Below are positions 1 through 10,892 of a stretch of DNA of 64,000 nt, in pieces (the first letter of the stretch is position 1; each line of letters starts with the position of its first letter). The DNA is taken from contig OX439036.1 in assembly GCA_949317995.1 (NCBI GenBank), positions 23,968,854-24,032,853 on the forward strand, read 5' to 3'. Source of the DNA: Acholoe squamosa (lineage: Eukaryota; Annelida; Polychaeta; Phyllodocida; Polynoidae). Both the position numbers and the translations under genes were made by a program. The notes below the pieces were generated by a model. That model ran no database searches, was not told where the DNA came from, and was given only the letters and a program-made list of their open reading frames with translations.

Positions 1-3000
1 GTCGTCACACAGGGATCTGTCATGGGACCAGTAGAAGCTGTAAGCAGACCACGTTTGCACATCGATCCGCCGATTATGCCTTTCTCCATGAGATCCATTC
101 GATAAACATTTCCTATGACGCGACAGCACGATCACCATCCTTTACTGGCACTTTCCCTCCCTATAAGCAGTTAGCAATGTAAGAGTTGTTTAAACAGTGT
201 AAAAAGGAAAGTACACCGAACAGGGGAACTCAGATAGCACGCGTGGAGCATGCCTGAGGTTGAACAGCTGCCTCAGTCTTGGCCTGCATAAGCATAACCA
301 ATGGCGTATACGTTATCAGAAGTGATATAAAATGGAATCAGTTCTGGGTGTCACTTCTCAAACACTTGGAATCAGAGGAGCCTGGAACAGATTGGAGAGG
401 CCATATAGTGCTTCTATGGGGTTTGCAGTACGGTGTGCTTAAGGTCCATTCGTAATGTTGAGAAATGACAGGCAGGACGTGGTGACTGGGCTATAGAATA
501 GATGAGGATGTGATTGCAGGAAAATACATGTGTAACAGTCTTTTTGAATACCGTTGGCCCAACGCTAGGAAGCTTAAGGTAGAATATGTCGTACATAAAC
601 TGTACCAATTTTTGCTTTGCATATCATATGCATCCACATAGAAAGTCGATTCACTATAGAGCCAAGCCTCGCAACCAAAGTGAATCGTACAACGGTTTCT
701 ATCTCCTTGAGTTGCATTAGTACTACTATTTGCAATGTAACAGTAGAATGAATCCCCTTCATTTTAAACTGTACAATTACAGTATCCATGAGCACATTCA
801 TACCTCAAGTTTACTTTTAAAAGTAGATAATGTCTGAGAGTTCATGTGACTTCATATTTATTGACTTAATGCTATAGTGGAATAGTGTTCGATAATTCTG
901 CAGGAGTGGGAATCTTGACAATAAAATCACTAGCTAGCATGGCGGTAGCACTATTGCATGTATACATCAGGCATGCGTCTGATAGCTAACTCTATTTCTT
1001 TTATTACCCAGGTGTTTTTGCCATCTCTGACGCAGCTCAGATGGTTGGGACATTTGCTTGAAGTCGGTCAGGCAGGGGGTCACACATACACAGTAGCTTT
1101 GGCTGCTCCACCCATGGGGATGTGTCAGGTCCAGGTTGAGCCTGTGTGAGCTGAGGGGTCAGCTCCTGGAGCTGCTCATGCCTTGATGTGGCTGCTCACT
1201 AAGACGTGAGCGCCACAAGGACCATGCGAGAAGCCACTCGTGAAGCCACTAGGGAGGCAGGCAAAGGACGCAGTGAGGCCAGGGGGAGGTGAAGAGCTTT
1301 GAAGACCAAGTAGAACAGGTCAAAGGCCAAGTGGAACGACATAGAGGTGAGGACCTGGGGTAGGAGAAGAGTGGGTTGTGGCCGAGGGCTGGGATAGGCA
1401 TGCCTGAAGGATACATAAATGTTAACGGGAGGAATAATAATTGATTGCAAGCCCGATGCTAAAGAGGAAGCGGGAATGAGCAGGGAGGAAGAACAGAATA
1501 AGAGGAGACATGAATGTGCAAAGGTAAACTAGATTAAAGAGGGCATATACATATATGGTGAATAAAAAGAGAAGGGACTGTAAAGTGAAAGGAGATAAGG
1601 TTGGATAGAAGTGCACCTATCCTCAATTACCGGTGTGGGAGGGGAAGAGGCCAGTGGCCGATAATTCCCCTCTAGGGTGGACAAATAGAAATGACCGCCA
1701 TATTAGGTCGGTCCAATCTTGTTTCCGTTTTTACCGAGGGCAGCCTCCAGAGGACCTAACCCACTGAAGTAGGGCAGTTTGCTCGTCTTGTTTGATGACG
1801 ACCTGCAGGTCTACATGAGAACTGAGAGGATCGATGGTTGGTGTGGGGCCAGGTTGGTGTCGAGACTGGACGAACACAGGCCGAACCAGCAGCCCCTCAG
1901 TTGGACCAATAATACGGTAATGGTGTAACATGGCCGCCCCATTGCCCAGGCTAGTATAGGGATATCACCTATCACCCATTCCTACCCCAACCATATCCCC
2001 ATAGGATATGTAGCTAAGAATCCAGTATATCCCTCTTTGTGGAAATTCTTTCCTTCTCTGTTTTCAGGGAATTGGTATTACACATAGACCTCGTTGTACT
2101 GTGCCACGCTAAAAAACTTTTTTTTTCTGATAACCCATATATGTTTTATTTCATGCAACTAACAGAACGATTTTTCTCTGTTAGCCTCATGAGGGTGTAT
2201 ATATGTTTCTCAGTATGGACTTACTAATGCTTTCATTTCTGCCACATCCTCCCGTTAAAACTGCCTGCGAACTACTCGATGGTGGGGAAAGAGATTAAGA
2301 TAAACCTTGCTATGGTAATCTTATTTACTGAGAACTGAAATCACTTGTCATCTCTGACGACAGCATATACAGTGTTCTGTAAATGTTGTAACTGCTCTTA
2401 AAGAAATCTGATAATCGGGGACAGACCACGTCAACAGTCTTATCGAATATATACTGATGGAATATGATGATCATCATTAGAGAGGTTTCTTGTCTCCAGT
2501 GCTAAGTGCCCGCCTACTTCATCAATTATTCTGATTTCACATTTTCAATTCCAACATTGAAGTAATGCTCTCATTAGAACACCATGATGAATATTGAAGC
2601 AATGCTTGGTATGAGCCATTTTCACTTAGAGAGTGGTCATTATTTATCAACAGGAGGGGGGTGGTGGGTTTTCTACACCTCTGTACGACTGAATAACCGG
2701 TTGCGAAACAGCTACAGCATAGTATACCCCCTGGAGTATACTGCTGTCAATACTGTTATGATATACTATGAAGGGCCTGAACCAAAACTCCAACTTTGTG
2801 CTAGATCTGTAATAATTGACATATAGAGCAAAACCCTATGATAATACAACTGCCTTGCATGTTTAAGTAATACAAAACCATCCTGATAGACTTCATCATT
2901 CTTTTTCTGTTTACTCTAAAGGCCATTCCAAAAGAAAGTTGTTCCTCAACACCAAACAATGAAAAAAGTGACGAGGGATAATTTTATTTATCTATTTATT

Positions 3001-3299
3001 TTTTCTTTGGATAAGCAGTTGATAAGGATCGAACCTGTGCATCGCGGTTGTCTGCGGATAAGAAAAAAATTATACCCTTTAAAAGTAAAGTTATCATTTA
3101 GAGTTAAAAAGTATGAACATGGTTTTTATTCATAGCCAGCTGCATTGACATAGGGCCCTAAGATTTAATTTGATACCAAACTTGACTACCCTTGTCCATT
3201 TTTATCAGAAAATTCTAACTAAAAAATTAAGAAATTCTCACATGATGATTTTTCTGATGAGGGAGGTGATATGAAACAGATTTTTTTTTTTGAATGGTC
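1..3299. other. No gene recognised; unique-looking sequence
   Basis: No domain, splice-bounded exon or repeat pair was recognised. The open frames here are all under 85 codons and resemble nothing I know. The only small structures are a short inverted repeat near 2,720 (AGTATAC, 8-base spacer, GTATACT) and one copy of the 9-mer GAGCTGCTC at 1,169-1,177. Confidence 0.6.
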
Positions 3300-3660
3300 T
3301 AATGTATGTTTAGAGCCTGGAGGTTGTCATTAGCCGAGCTCCTCATTAGGGGTGATCTCATAGCTTTTTCCCTTCAAGGGATAACGTTGAGAGCTGCTCA
3401 GAGATGCGCATTGCGTGTAACTCCCGCTCCCCATCCTTCAAATCCTCTACTAGATGTGGCGTGGGGCGTTACAAGTAATGCCAGCATACTGCAATCTCAT
3501 TTTGAGCTGCTCGGGGCTGCCCCAGGAGCATCTGTGAGATGCTCAGTCCAATGCCGTGATGGCATGATGTGGTGGCTGTGGAGGGACCTCAAAGCAGGGG
3601 GAGAGATGCCCCAGTCGCACCTAAAGGCTGGGGCAGAGGGGTTCTGTGTGCCGTAGTGTA
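3300..3660. other. GC-richer patch with a 116-codon frame of unknown meaning
   Basis: This patch is clearly richer in G and C than its surroundings and holds an open frame of 116 codons on the plus strand (3,306-3,656) and a 92-codon frame on the minus strand. Neither translation shows a domain, signal peptide or repeat that I recognise. The patch carries two copies of the 9-mer GAGCTGCTC (3,391 and 3,504). It could be an unrecognised exon, a CpG-type regulatory patch or a piece of an old repeat; nothing in the sequence decides between them. Confidence 0.3.
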
Positions 3661-6028
3661 TGAAGTAGAGATTGTGTAGCAGGGAGTCCTTCACCCAAGC
3701 ACCAAACCAATCAGCCCCAGGCCTAACAGAGAGACCACATAGAGAAAGCCATTCTATTGATATCAAATCACACACTTCTTATCTTGTTACTAAAGCAGAC
3801 TCTCTGCTTGAACGCTCCTAGCTAAGGGGTAGGGCCGCGACCTGATGAGCTTTCATTATCACCGCCATTGGAGCACCTCACTCACCAAGCACATCCAGTA
3901 AACGAAGCAATCTACTACTATCCCCAATGACTGAATGCAATCTCTGTCTGGAGAGTGAAGCCCCTGAAGTGGTCGATGATGGACGATTCGATGTGGCACC
4001 GGTCATGGCCTCAGACCGATCCCGGGAAAACTGCCACTCAGAAAAGCTCTAACCCACATTAAAATGACCATAAATATTTATACCGTGGAGGCTTATGCCC
4101 ACTAGGAACTATGCTGTCGCCCTGATTGGCAGTGAGGCAGACATTGGCGATTAGAATTGACAATCTCAAAACCCACTGATCCTCGGTCGATTACAAAGGG
4201 GAAATTGTGAGTGTAGGGTTGAACGTAGTAGGAATTCCTCTATTTTCTTATCTACATGCTAGATACAGTTTAGCACTGTTCTTCAGAAATATAATAAAAC
4301 ATATGATACAGATTTCTCATGTTGAATTTGCCTGAGATGGATGCTTACCATGATATGGATGTGAACCGCCCAAATATTGTTCCTGATATACTAAAGGCTA
4401 CTAAATGTCGTTGAATAGAGAGGTCTTTACAAATTCAAGATCTTTGCACAACACTTGGATCATATTTGTAGCTAAAAATTATAGTTGTATTCTCTGTGTA
4501 GTGAACAGCCAATGCCATGCACCTTGTCCAGAAAGTATGCCACTGGTATAACCTACGACATTATTGGAATCCTTGGTGTAAATGCCTCTTAAACAACACA
4601 TCCAATATAAGACAGAAACACAAGAAATAACAGTTTACGTGAAACGTTTTTTTAGATATATGATAGCGCACTACTTGGCATAAAATAAACCGTGTGTACA
4701 TGGGAAGCTGGTATGCTCTATCATGTCACCTTTGAGGAAGTAGGAAATGTCAGCCTTAGGCTAGGCTTAGGAGGTAGCCAGGCCTACCTGGGTGCAAAGC
4801 CGAGATGAAAGGGCCCTGATAGATTACCCAAAGGCTGAGAAATGCCTAGCCCTTTCCGTGGCTGCCCTTAGTTCTCATTCGCCTGGAGGATTGCCTGAGA
4901 ATCACCTCCCGGAGGTGATAATGACCCATCCACGGGGGTGGCGTCACGCTTATAGAAGATGTTCTGACAAAATTTGGCTACCATGGGTGCTGATAAACCC
5001 ATTTTTACACATTCAGAATTATTAAATCTGAAATATCAAATGATATGGCCAACTGGCTATCATGACGAAGATGATTCTTGCACAGGGGGCCCTTTATCAC
5101 CGTAAAGTACTACGACTGCACCCTCGAAGTCGTACCAAAATTCTCGTCGGAAACGCATCTAAAGTCGTAGAACTCTGTGCGATCGTAGTGCATTAAGGAA
5201 TGACCTGAAACAGCATCTGATTCCAGAGGAAACGATCACAAGAAGAATATATCTGTAGAGAAATGACCGAACCTGCACCAGTCAACAGTGGTCAGCAATT
5301 GGTCAATAGGTAGAGAAGCAGCTTCTGTGTATGGACATGATATATCTGTCACCATCTTGAACTAAGTAAATGCCACCTAAATTGGCCCAAGTGTGACTAT
5401 CACATTTAAGCAACTGTAGGTGACCTTTGGGTATATAACTAAAAGTTACTTGAATATCCACAATGAGCACTTGGAAATTCCCAACATTCTTGCATTGTGC
5501 ATAACAGGTGACACATGGCTGCATAGTAGCCAGCATCCCTCTACAGGAGGCATGCAGCTGTGCAGCATCTCTGAGCAGGGAAGCCGTCAAACCTATGTAC
5601 ACACGTGGCCAAACTTTACCTGCTACCCACATTTAGCCACCCATCCATTGGCAGTGAAAAAGGGCGGTGTGAAGTTCCTTTTGCCCCCCCCCCCCGTGTG
5701 ATTATCTCCATCTAGGGATTGATTACACTACGATCAATGTTTTCTAATTAAACCATCAAACTTGGGAGTTCTATGCAGCCAAGCACCTGGGCAACGATAA
5801 GAGGAAACATCTCCAGTGTGGATTAAACAACAGGCTTTTTAACACTTGAAGGTGAAGGCACAGGGTGGTTTTCTCGATATTAATTTCCACTTGGGATTCA
5901 CGGATAACAAGAGCAATAACCTTTGTAGATAAGACAAAAGTAAAAAAGAGCACTCATAACAGGGAAATAAATGAGCTGTCCTTGCCTTTGAACACTTTTT
6001 CTCCATAACACAGGACAAAATTGAATGT
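3661..6028. other. No gene recognised
   Basis: Nothing recognisable apart from a run of cytosines near 5,685-5,695. The 93- and 109-codon frames that overlap on opposite strands around 5,300-5,700 have no recognisable features. Confidence 0.55.
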
Positions 6029-6220
6029 GAACAGGCAAGCAAAATCGCCCCTCTGCAGGGAAATTCATTATCAAAGTTCATCTCAAGATCTTTAAAATGA
6101 GACATCATTGGGCTAAATATTCCTAGTAGTTATGTCAGAACCCCTCCTTGAACATAGGTTGTCATTCATATCTGAAATCGATGATCAAGCTCTAAATATT
6201 ACAATACTAATGATAAGAAT
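6029..6220 (+). mobile_element. Truncated copy (A3) of the ~615-bp X-box MITE family
   Basis: The left end GAACAGGCAAGCAAAATCGC and the following ~180 bases align with the left part of the copies at 25,753 and 48,909 (reverse). They share the CCCCTCTGCAGGGAAATTCA block, the AAAATGAGACATCATTG block and the AGTAGTTATGTCAGAA block. Homology fades after about 6,220, so the central X-box and the right end are missing. It is non-coding and non-autonomous. Confidence 0.75.
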
Positions 6221-6704
6221 AACTTGTCGGCTTTCACATTGGTCTTAATTGCATTCCCTGTGAAGCCTTTTCATTTATGGATAATTGATGAGGGAGGTGC
6301 AATGAAGAATACATCCATGGGCTCAAAATCTTCAAGTCATGCCAATTCCTAAGCCACACAAACATTATTGTTTATCAAGACTGCACTGCTGCACTCCATT
6401 TCTTACAATATATTTCAATTTAGGGTATTTCAGCATGATGTATAGCCATGAAACACCTCATACGTGTTTAGTGAGCATCTTTTACTACTAGGTCAGGATG
6501 TGCATATCAAATTTCTAAAAGCCTTTCCCTGTGAAATCCAAACCCAAGTGGGATGTCTGTCCAGTTATTATGAGTGAAGCCTGATCTCGCCTCACGTAGC
6601 ATCCTACATGTAGGTAGTCGTGAGGTCCGTGTGTAACTGAGCCTTGAGGGAATCAGATAAGTTTCCTTCCTATCAACATAACAGGATAACATCGGTAGAC
6701 AGGT
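6221..6704. other. No gene recognised; left flank of the retrotransposon
   Basis: No feature is seen. The 5' terminal repeat of the neighbouring DIRS/Ngaro-type element may lie here, but I could not match any stretch to the direct repeats found at its 3' side, so its left boundary is unset. Confidence 0.4.
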
Positions 6705-8098
6705 AAGGTAAGCTACCATCCACCCATGGAAAATATATTTGCCCAAAAATAGGTAAAAAACCAACAAAAAGTTCTAAAGCAAAGGCTGCTACGAAGAAAT
6801 CAGCCAGATCGTCTAAATGGGCTTCAAAAATCAGTCAACTTAGGAGATTCGAGCGAGTTGGATTTGTCCCTTGGGGGCCAGGTGCCTTCAACACCCGACC
6901 ATGTTACAGGGTTTGAGGATGGTTCACTCATTGACCAGAAGAGAGGACGAATATGTTGGAAGACGAATTATGTGAGATTAAGGGGCTCCTACGTGAGGTG
7001 GTTGCTATTAGAGCGGACTAGAAAGATGAGACATCGGGCTCGAGCGATGGGGCAGTTTAGACATGTGCCAATGTTTACAAGCAGAGTGTGACGTCAAGTC
7101 ATCAAGGACGCAGACGCGTAACCAAGGAGAGTCGACAACGTTCACTGAGCGTCCTTAGCAATGAGACGAAGTGGGAAGAAGTCACTCACCGGGGTCAGAA
7201 GTCTAAATCGTCATGTTCAACTCGTCATGGTGACCGCAACTCATCAAGAGGGTCATCAATGGATTCTAATCCATCTAGGCATCATTCTGGTACCAAAATC
7301 AGTGAGTTTGATCACAAACAGTACATTAAAAAGTGTGAGAAAGTTGACACTATTAAAAAACTGGTTTTTGGTTAACTTGAATTTTGTATTGGATGCCTAC
7401 AAGGATGGTGACGATAAAGAGGGAATGTTAAAGCACTTGCAGATGTTGGTAGAAAAATCAGGTACCAAAATATACACTCTTGCAGCTCTAGTGGCATACG
7501 ACAAGTCTGTCAGAACTAGAGCTTATAATGATAGTATTGTGGCCTTTGGCACTATTGAAAACTCTGATATCCTTAGGCACCTTTCTTATGACGGCACAGT
7601 GCAAGCCTAGAAGGCATATGCCTCTAAGTCAAAAAGTTTCGGTAAATCTAAGACATCCAATAATCTGTGCTATGCTTTCAACAGGGCTGAGGGTTGTCTC
7701 AGAGATCCATGCAAATACAAACATATCTGTGGTAGTTGTAAACACTTCTGGACATAACAAGATGGAATGTCAGAAAGCTAAGAATGATAAGGAAGACATG
7801 GGTAGCCAATATCCTATGGCTGGTAGTAATGTGTTTGATGCTGGATCCAGTTATAGTAGGTTTGGTAGATGTTGGCTTACCTATACATACCACTCCAGTA
7901 CAGGATGTGGAGGAGATTGTAGAAACTAATAATCCTGATCCGTTTCTAGCGCTCAGGGCGGGTCAGGGTACCTCAAGTAACGAGATTGATGGTAAAGTTC
8001 CTCAAAAAATTTTTCCATTGGAAAATGAGCGTGATTTTAATACTTATCTAGACTCAGAAGAGTTGTATAATACATATAGTGGGCCAGTACACGGTTAA
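6705..8098 (+). pseudogene. gag-like region of the DIRS/Ngaro-type element, frameshifted
   Basis: An open stretch from about 6,705 lacks an in-frame ATG. It starts with a Lys/Ser/Ala-rich basic segment (…KSSKAKAATKKSARSSK…) that runs to a stop near 6,925. The reading then moves between frames at least four times: 7,088-7,375, 7,161-7,610, about 7,611-7,757, then 7,784-8,098. At 7,662-7,767 a Cys/His cluster of the form C-x10-C-x4-C-x3-H-x2-C-x2-C-x4-GH-x4-C can be read across a +1 shift near 7,753; it resembles the nucleic-acid-binding knuckle region of DIRS gag proteins. The last frame encodes an acidic tail with …ERDFNTYLDSEELYNTY… before a stop at 8,098. The product would have packaged element RNA. 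The assignment rests on position and the Cys/His pattern; the N-terminal part is not diagnostic. Confidence 0.7.
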
Positions 8099-8379
8099 AA
8101 TGAACCATTATTTACCGTAAATGTCAAAGATTTACCTAGCATCAGGGTGTATGACAGTAACTGTTGTATGAAAGGTGTGTGTGTGTTGTTTATTACATTT
8201 GTGGGGAAAAATCCCAAATTTTACCATCCAGGGTGGCTTCTTTTCGTAACCAGAAGGGTCTCATTAATATTAATGGTACTGAAGCAGATTTCTTATGGCA
8301 TGGCTTTGTACAGGGTTTTAAAATTGTAGAACCAGATTGAAGTACTACTTACAACTGTAAAATTATAAATCTATTGTTG

Positions 8380-9261
8380 AAGGAAAATTTTACAACAAAT
8401 TTTGTGAAATGTTAATGGAGGAAGTGGCGTCAGGTCTAGTGTCCAGAACTGAAAATAAACCCCAATGTATTCATTCACTTGGTGGGGTGGAAAAGTCCAA
8501 TGGCAAGTTAAGACCAATAACAGATTGTAGCATGCCTGAAAAAGTTTCCATTAGTAACTACTAGTTCCACATTTTCCTATAATAATATCAGCACTGTTAC
8601 TGCTCAACTAGATTGAAATAACTATATGAGTGTGGTTGACCTGAAATCTGCATATAAAACTATAAATGTGTATGGTCCTCATACAACTATGCAGGGTTTC
8701 AGGTGGGATTTCGGACATGGAGATGAATACTATGTCAGCAATAGATTAACATTCGGTCTTTAATGTGCACCTTATATATTCAATAGAATATCAGACTTCA
8801 TTGTAGAAGTAGCAAAATTTTATGGTGTTAAAAGAATTGATAACTATTTGGATGACTTTATAGTTATAGCTGACTCTTATGACGAATGTCTTAGTCAAAG
8901 GAACTTATTAATTGAGTGTATGCAATACATGGGCTTTGTAATCTCGAAGGAGAAAGTGATTGAACCTGCACAAGAGTGCAAATTTCTAGGTATTGTTATC
9001 GATTTTATAAATTTAGAATTATCACTACCTAAGGATAAAGTGTTGAAAATGAAAGATATTTTATTGGACAGTGTCAATAGGAAATTCATCTCGAGGAAAA
9101 GTTATGTCATATGTTCTCAAGTAGTCAAAGGTGGTAGAACCTTCAGCAGAAGGATTTTTGACCTGTTTGCCCGTGCTAGACCTAGGGGGTATATTAGAGT
9201 ATCTGATTGTACTAGACAAAACATGTGTTGGTGGTTGGATTTTTGCAACACTTTCAATTGA
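8380..9261 (+). pseudogene. Reverse transcriptase domain of the DIRS/Ngaro-type element, broken
   Basis: Conserved RT blocks can be followed through small frame changes. A segment GGVEKSNGKLRPITDCS at about 8,481-8,531 is the fingers block typical of DIRS-type RTs. VVDLKSAYKT at about 8,632-8,661 contains the first catalytic Asp (block A). A stop codon at 8,761 replaces one residue just before CAPYIFNRI. The catalytic block C reads YLDDF at 8,845-8,859. A long uninterrupted frame (8,848-9,261) then covers the thumb and connection region. In-frame stops near 8,560 and 8,613 and the stop at 8,761 make it non-functional. The enzyme would have copied the element RNA into DNA. RNase H remnants follow directly, as in all YR retrotransposons. 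Confidence 0.88.
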
Positions 9262-9660
9262 AAAAGTCTAATCCTAAATGATTTGGTAGATACCCCAATG
9301 TATTCAGATTCATCAGTTTGGCACCTGGATGGGGAAGGATTTTTTGTATGGAGACTGGACATCTTATGATGAATTTGATTTGGGTGTAGGTCATTTTTCC
9401 TTTCCTCTAATACTTGGCAATCTAAGGAATCATCACAGAAATATCAACGTATATGAATTGTACCCTGTTATGATGGGTTTAAAACATTGGATTTCTAATT
9501 ATAGGATAAGATAAACTTTGCATGGAATGTTTGAGGGAAATTATTTGGTTGTGTTGATGAAACACAACCAAAAAATTTAAATCCGAAGATAATATTCTAG
9601 CTGATCAATTTTCAAGACTTGCTTATAAAGGTATGCCTAAAAAATGTATCCTCACGATAA
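9262..9660 (+). pseudogene. RNase H remnant of the DIRS/Ngaro-type element
   Basis: The catalytic-type block PMYSDSS (around 9,295-9,315) and a downstream block NVYELYPVMMGLKHW (about 9,444-9,490, with the conserved Glu) are recognisable, followed by the characteristic end block NILADQFSRLAY (about 9,590-9,625, one base shift). Between them the sequence is damaged: a stop after 9,511, and a 12-base inverted repeat at 9,544-9,555 / 9,561-9,572 that appears to replace expected coding sequence. RNase H would remove RNA from the RNA:DNA hybrid. No single frame spans the domain. Confidence 0.75.
9544..9572. repeat. 12-bp perfect hairpin inside the RNase H remnant
   Basis: TTTGGTTGTGTT (9,544-9,555), a 5-base loop GATGA, then AACACAACCAAA (9,561-9,572). 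It sits where RNase H coding sequence should continue, so it looks like a local inverted duplication rather than original sequence. Confidence 0.85.
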
Positions 9661-9689
9661 TAATATGTGCTGTTTTGATTCCAGAGTGG

Positions 9690-10634
9690 GAGAGGTTGCA
9701 AAAAAAAGTGTCTTTTGGACCAGGGTGTATCAGAGAATATTAGGAGGGCAAGGAAACAACAACTGAAAAGGTATAAAACATTTTGTAAAAAAAATCTGTT
9801 TACAACCTTTTCCTTGTTCTCCATCTCAGGGTTCAATTTATGCAGTGTATCTGTCTGAGTATATGAAGCCATCGTCTGTAAAAAATTACATGTCTGCGGT
9901 TTGGTACCAACAGAAGTTGAAGGGTTTCATTGATTACAGTAGTAATTTCATGTTGAAGAAAACTTTGGATGGTATCGATAGGCATGATATTAATCCAACA
10001 AGAGAGGTTCATCCTTTGACCCCCCAGGAAATGCTAAAAATAAGGTCCAATTTAGACCTACAGAGCAGACATGAAATTTTGGTTGGCTATATTAACATGT
10101 TATAGGGGTGTACTTAGAATAGGTCATGTAGTAAAATCCCCTCACACCTTAAGGGTAGGTGACATCAAGTTTAAAGGTGAATATGTCACCTAACATGTAA
10201 GAACTTCTCAAACTGACCAACTTGGTAGAGGTTCTTTTGATATATATAACAAGGAACTGTCATTCCTAGACAAGAATATATTCTTGTCTAGGAATGACAG
10301 TTTCTTGTTGTGTCCATATAATGGCTTACAGTATTTGTGTATAGGTAGAAATAGAAATGTTTACCTGTTTAAATCTAATGGTAATGTTATGGAGTATCAG
10401 TATATCAATTTGAAATTGAAATATCTATCTCTCCAATCTAATGTCAAAGGTTGCATTTCTACCCATGCCCTCAGGCATGGAGGTGCCACGATGTTAAAGG
10501 ATGCTGGCCTCAGTATAGAGGCGATCAAATAGAAGGTTAACTGGAAATCTGATGCTGTGTATGGTTATTTACATAACTATAAAGATGAGTTATTAAATTT
10601 AGTTAGGTTATGCCAATCTCATTTGCAATGGTGA
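9690..10634 (+). pseudogene. Tyrosine recombinase of the DIRS/Ngaro-type element, broken
   Basis: The N-terminal SAM-like portion is readable at 9,845-10,105 (YMKPSSVKNYMSAV and HPLTPQEM). The first catalytic Arg block, RGVLRIGHV, lies across a frameshift near 10,100-10,130. The second block, HALRHGGATMLKDAG, begins at 10,464 and carries His and Arg of the HxxR motif. The putative nucleophile Tyr is in SDAVYGYLHNY (about 10,552-10,580), after an in-frame stop at 10,530-10,532. The frame would end with a stop at 10,632-10,634. The enzyme would have integrated circular element DNA. A perfect 48-bp palindrome (10,255-10,302) sits inside the domain between the two Arg blocks and stays open in frame, adding residues not expected in this family. 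Confidence 0.85.
10255..10302. repeat. Perfect 48-bp palindrome inside the recombinase frame
   Basis: Bases 10,255-10,278 are the exact reverse complement of 10,279-10,302, with no spacer. The key arm sequence is CTGTCATTCCTAGACAAGAA. Similarity extends imperfectly a further ~12 bases on each side. The reading frame passes through the whole structure without a stop. Confidence 0.97.
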
Positions 10635-10823
10635 GTGGTATGTGTTTACATGTGTTTGGCGTGTTTGTGTGTGTTTGGCATGTATGGTGGTGATAGCCCC
10701 AAGGTCAGTAACCCACCAAACCCATGTGTCTGTGATGAGATCTATTATTATAATAGGTACATTGTATTATTCAATATAATACTGTACCACTTTCAATATT
10801 ATATTTATGTATCTATTATTACC

Positions 10824-10892
10824 GGTATACTTTCCCCTGGTAGCGAGATAACTTATATACATGGTATACTTTCCCCTGGTAGCGAGATAACT
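10824..10892 (+). repeat. Two exact 30-bp direct repeats, 39-bp period
   Basis: The 30-base unit beginning GGTATACTTTCCCCTGGTAG and ending GCGAGATAACT occurs at 10,824-10,853 and again at 10,863-10,892. Its place ~190 bp after the recombinase stop fits the split direct repeats of Ngaro/PAT elements, but no left-hand partner was found. Confidence 0.9.

Larger units (their letters stand above)
6705..10892 (+). mobile_element. Degenerate tyrosine-recombinase (DIRS/Ngaro-type) retrotransposon
   Basis: This is one element read on the plus strand with coding remains in the order gag, reverse transcriptase, RNase H, tyrosine recombinase. Elements of this order copy themselves through RNA and insert with a tyrosine recombinase, so no DDE integrase and no target duplication are expected. 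Supporting landmarks are a gag-type CCHC-like cysteine/histidine cluster (about 7,662-7,767), the RT motif YLDD (8,845-8,856), the RNase H remnants YSDSS and ADQFSRL, and the recombinase motif HALRHGG. No methyltransferase-like region is visible between RNase H and the recombinase, which fits Ngaro-like better than classical DIRS elements. Direct repeats with 39-bp period lie just 3' of the last frame. Multiple frameshifts and stops show that it is dead. Both outer boundaries are approximate. Confidence 0.88.

Noticed and set aside
3306..3656. 116-codon frame as a coding exon
   Set aside because: GC-richer context makes long frames easier by chance; the translation resembles nothing and a 92-codon frame overlaps on the other strand.
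3255..6300. Shared TGATGAGGGAGGTG at 3,255 and 6,286 as a repeat family
   Set aside because: The match is only 14 bases and the flanks do not align.
8895..9362. Minus-strand frames of 64 and 81 codons
   Set aside because: They are antisense shadows of the reverse transcriptase region.
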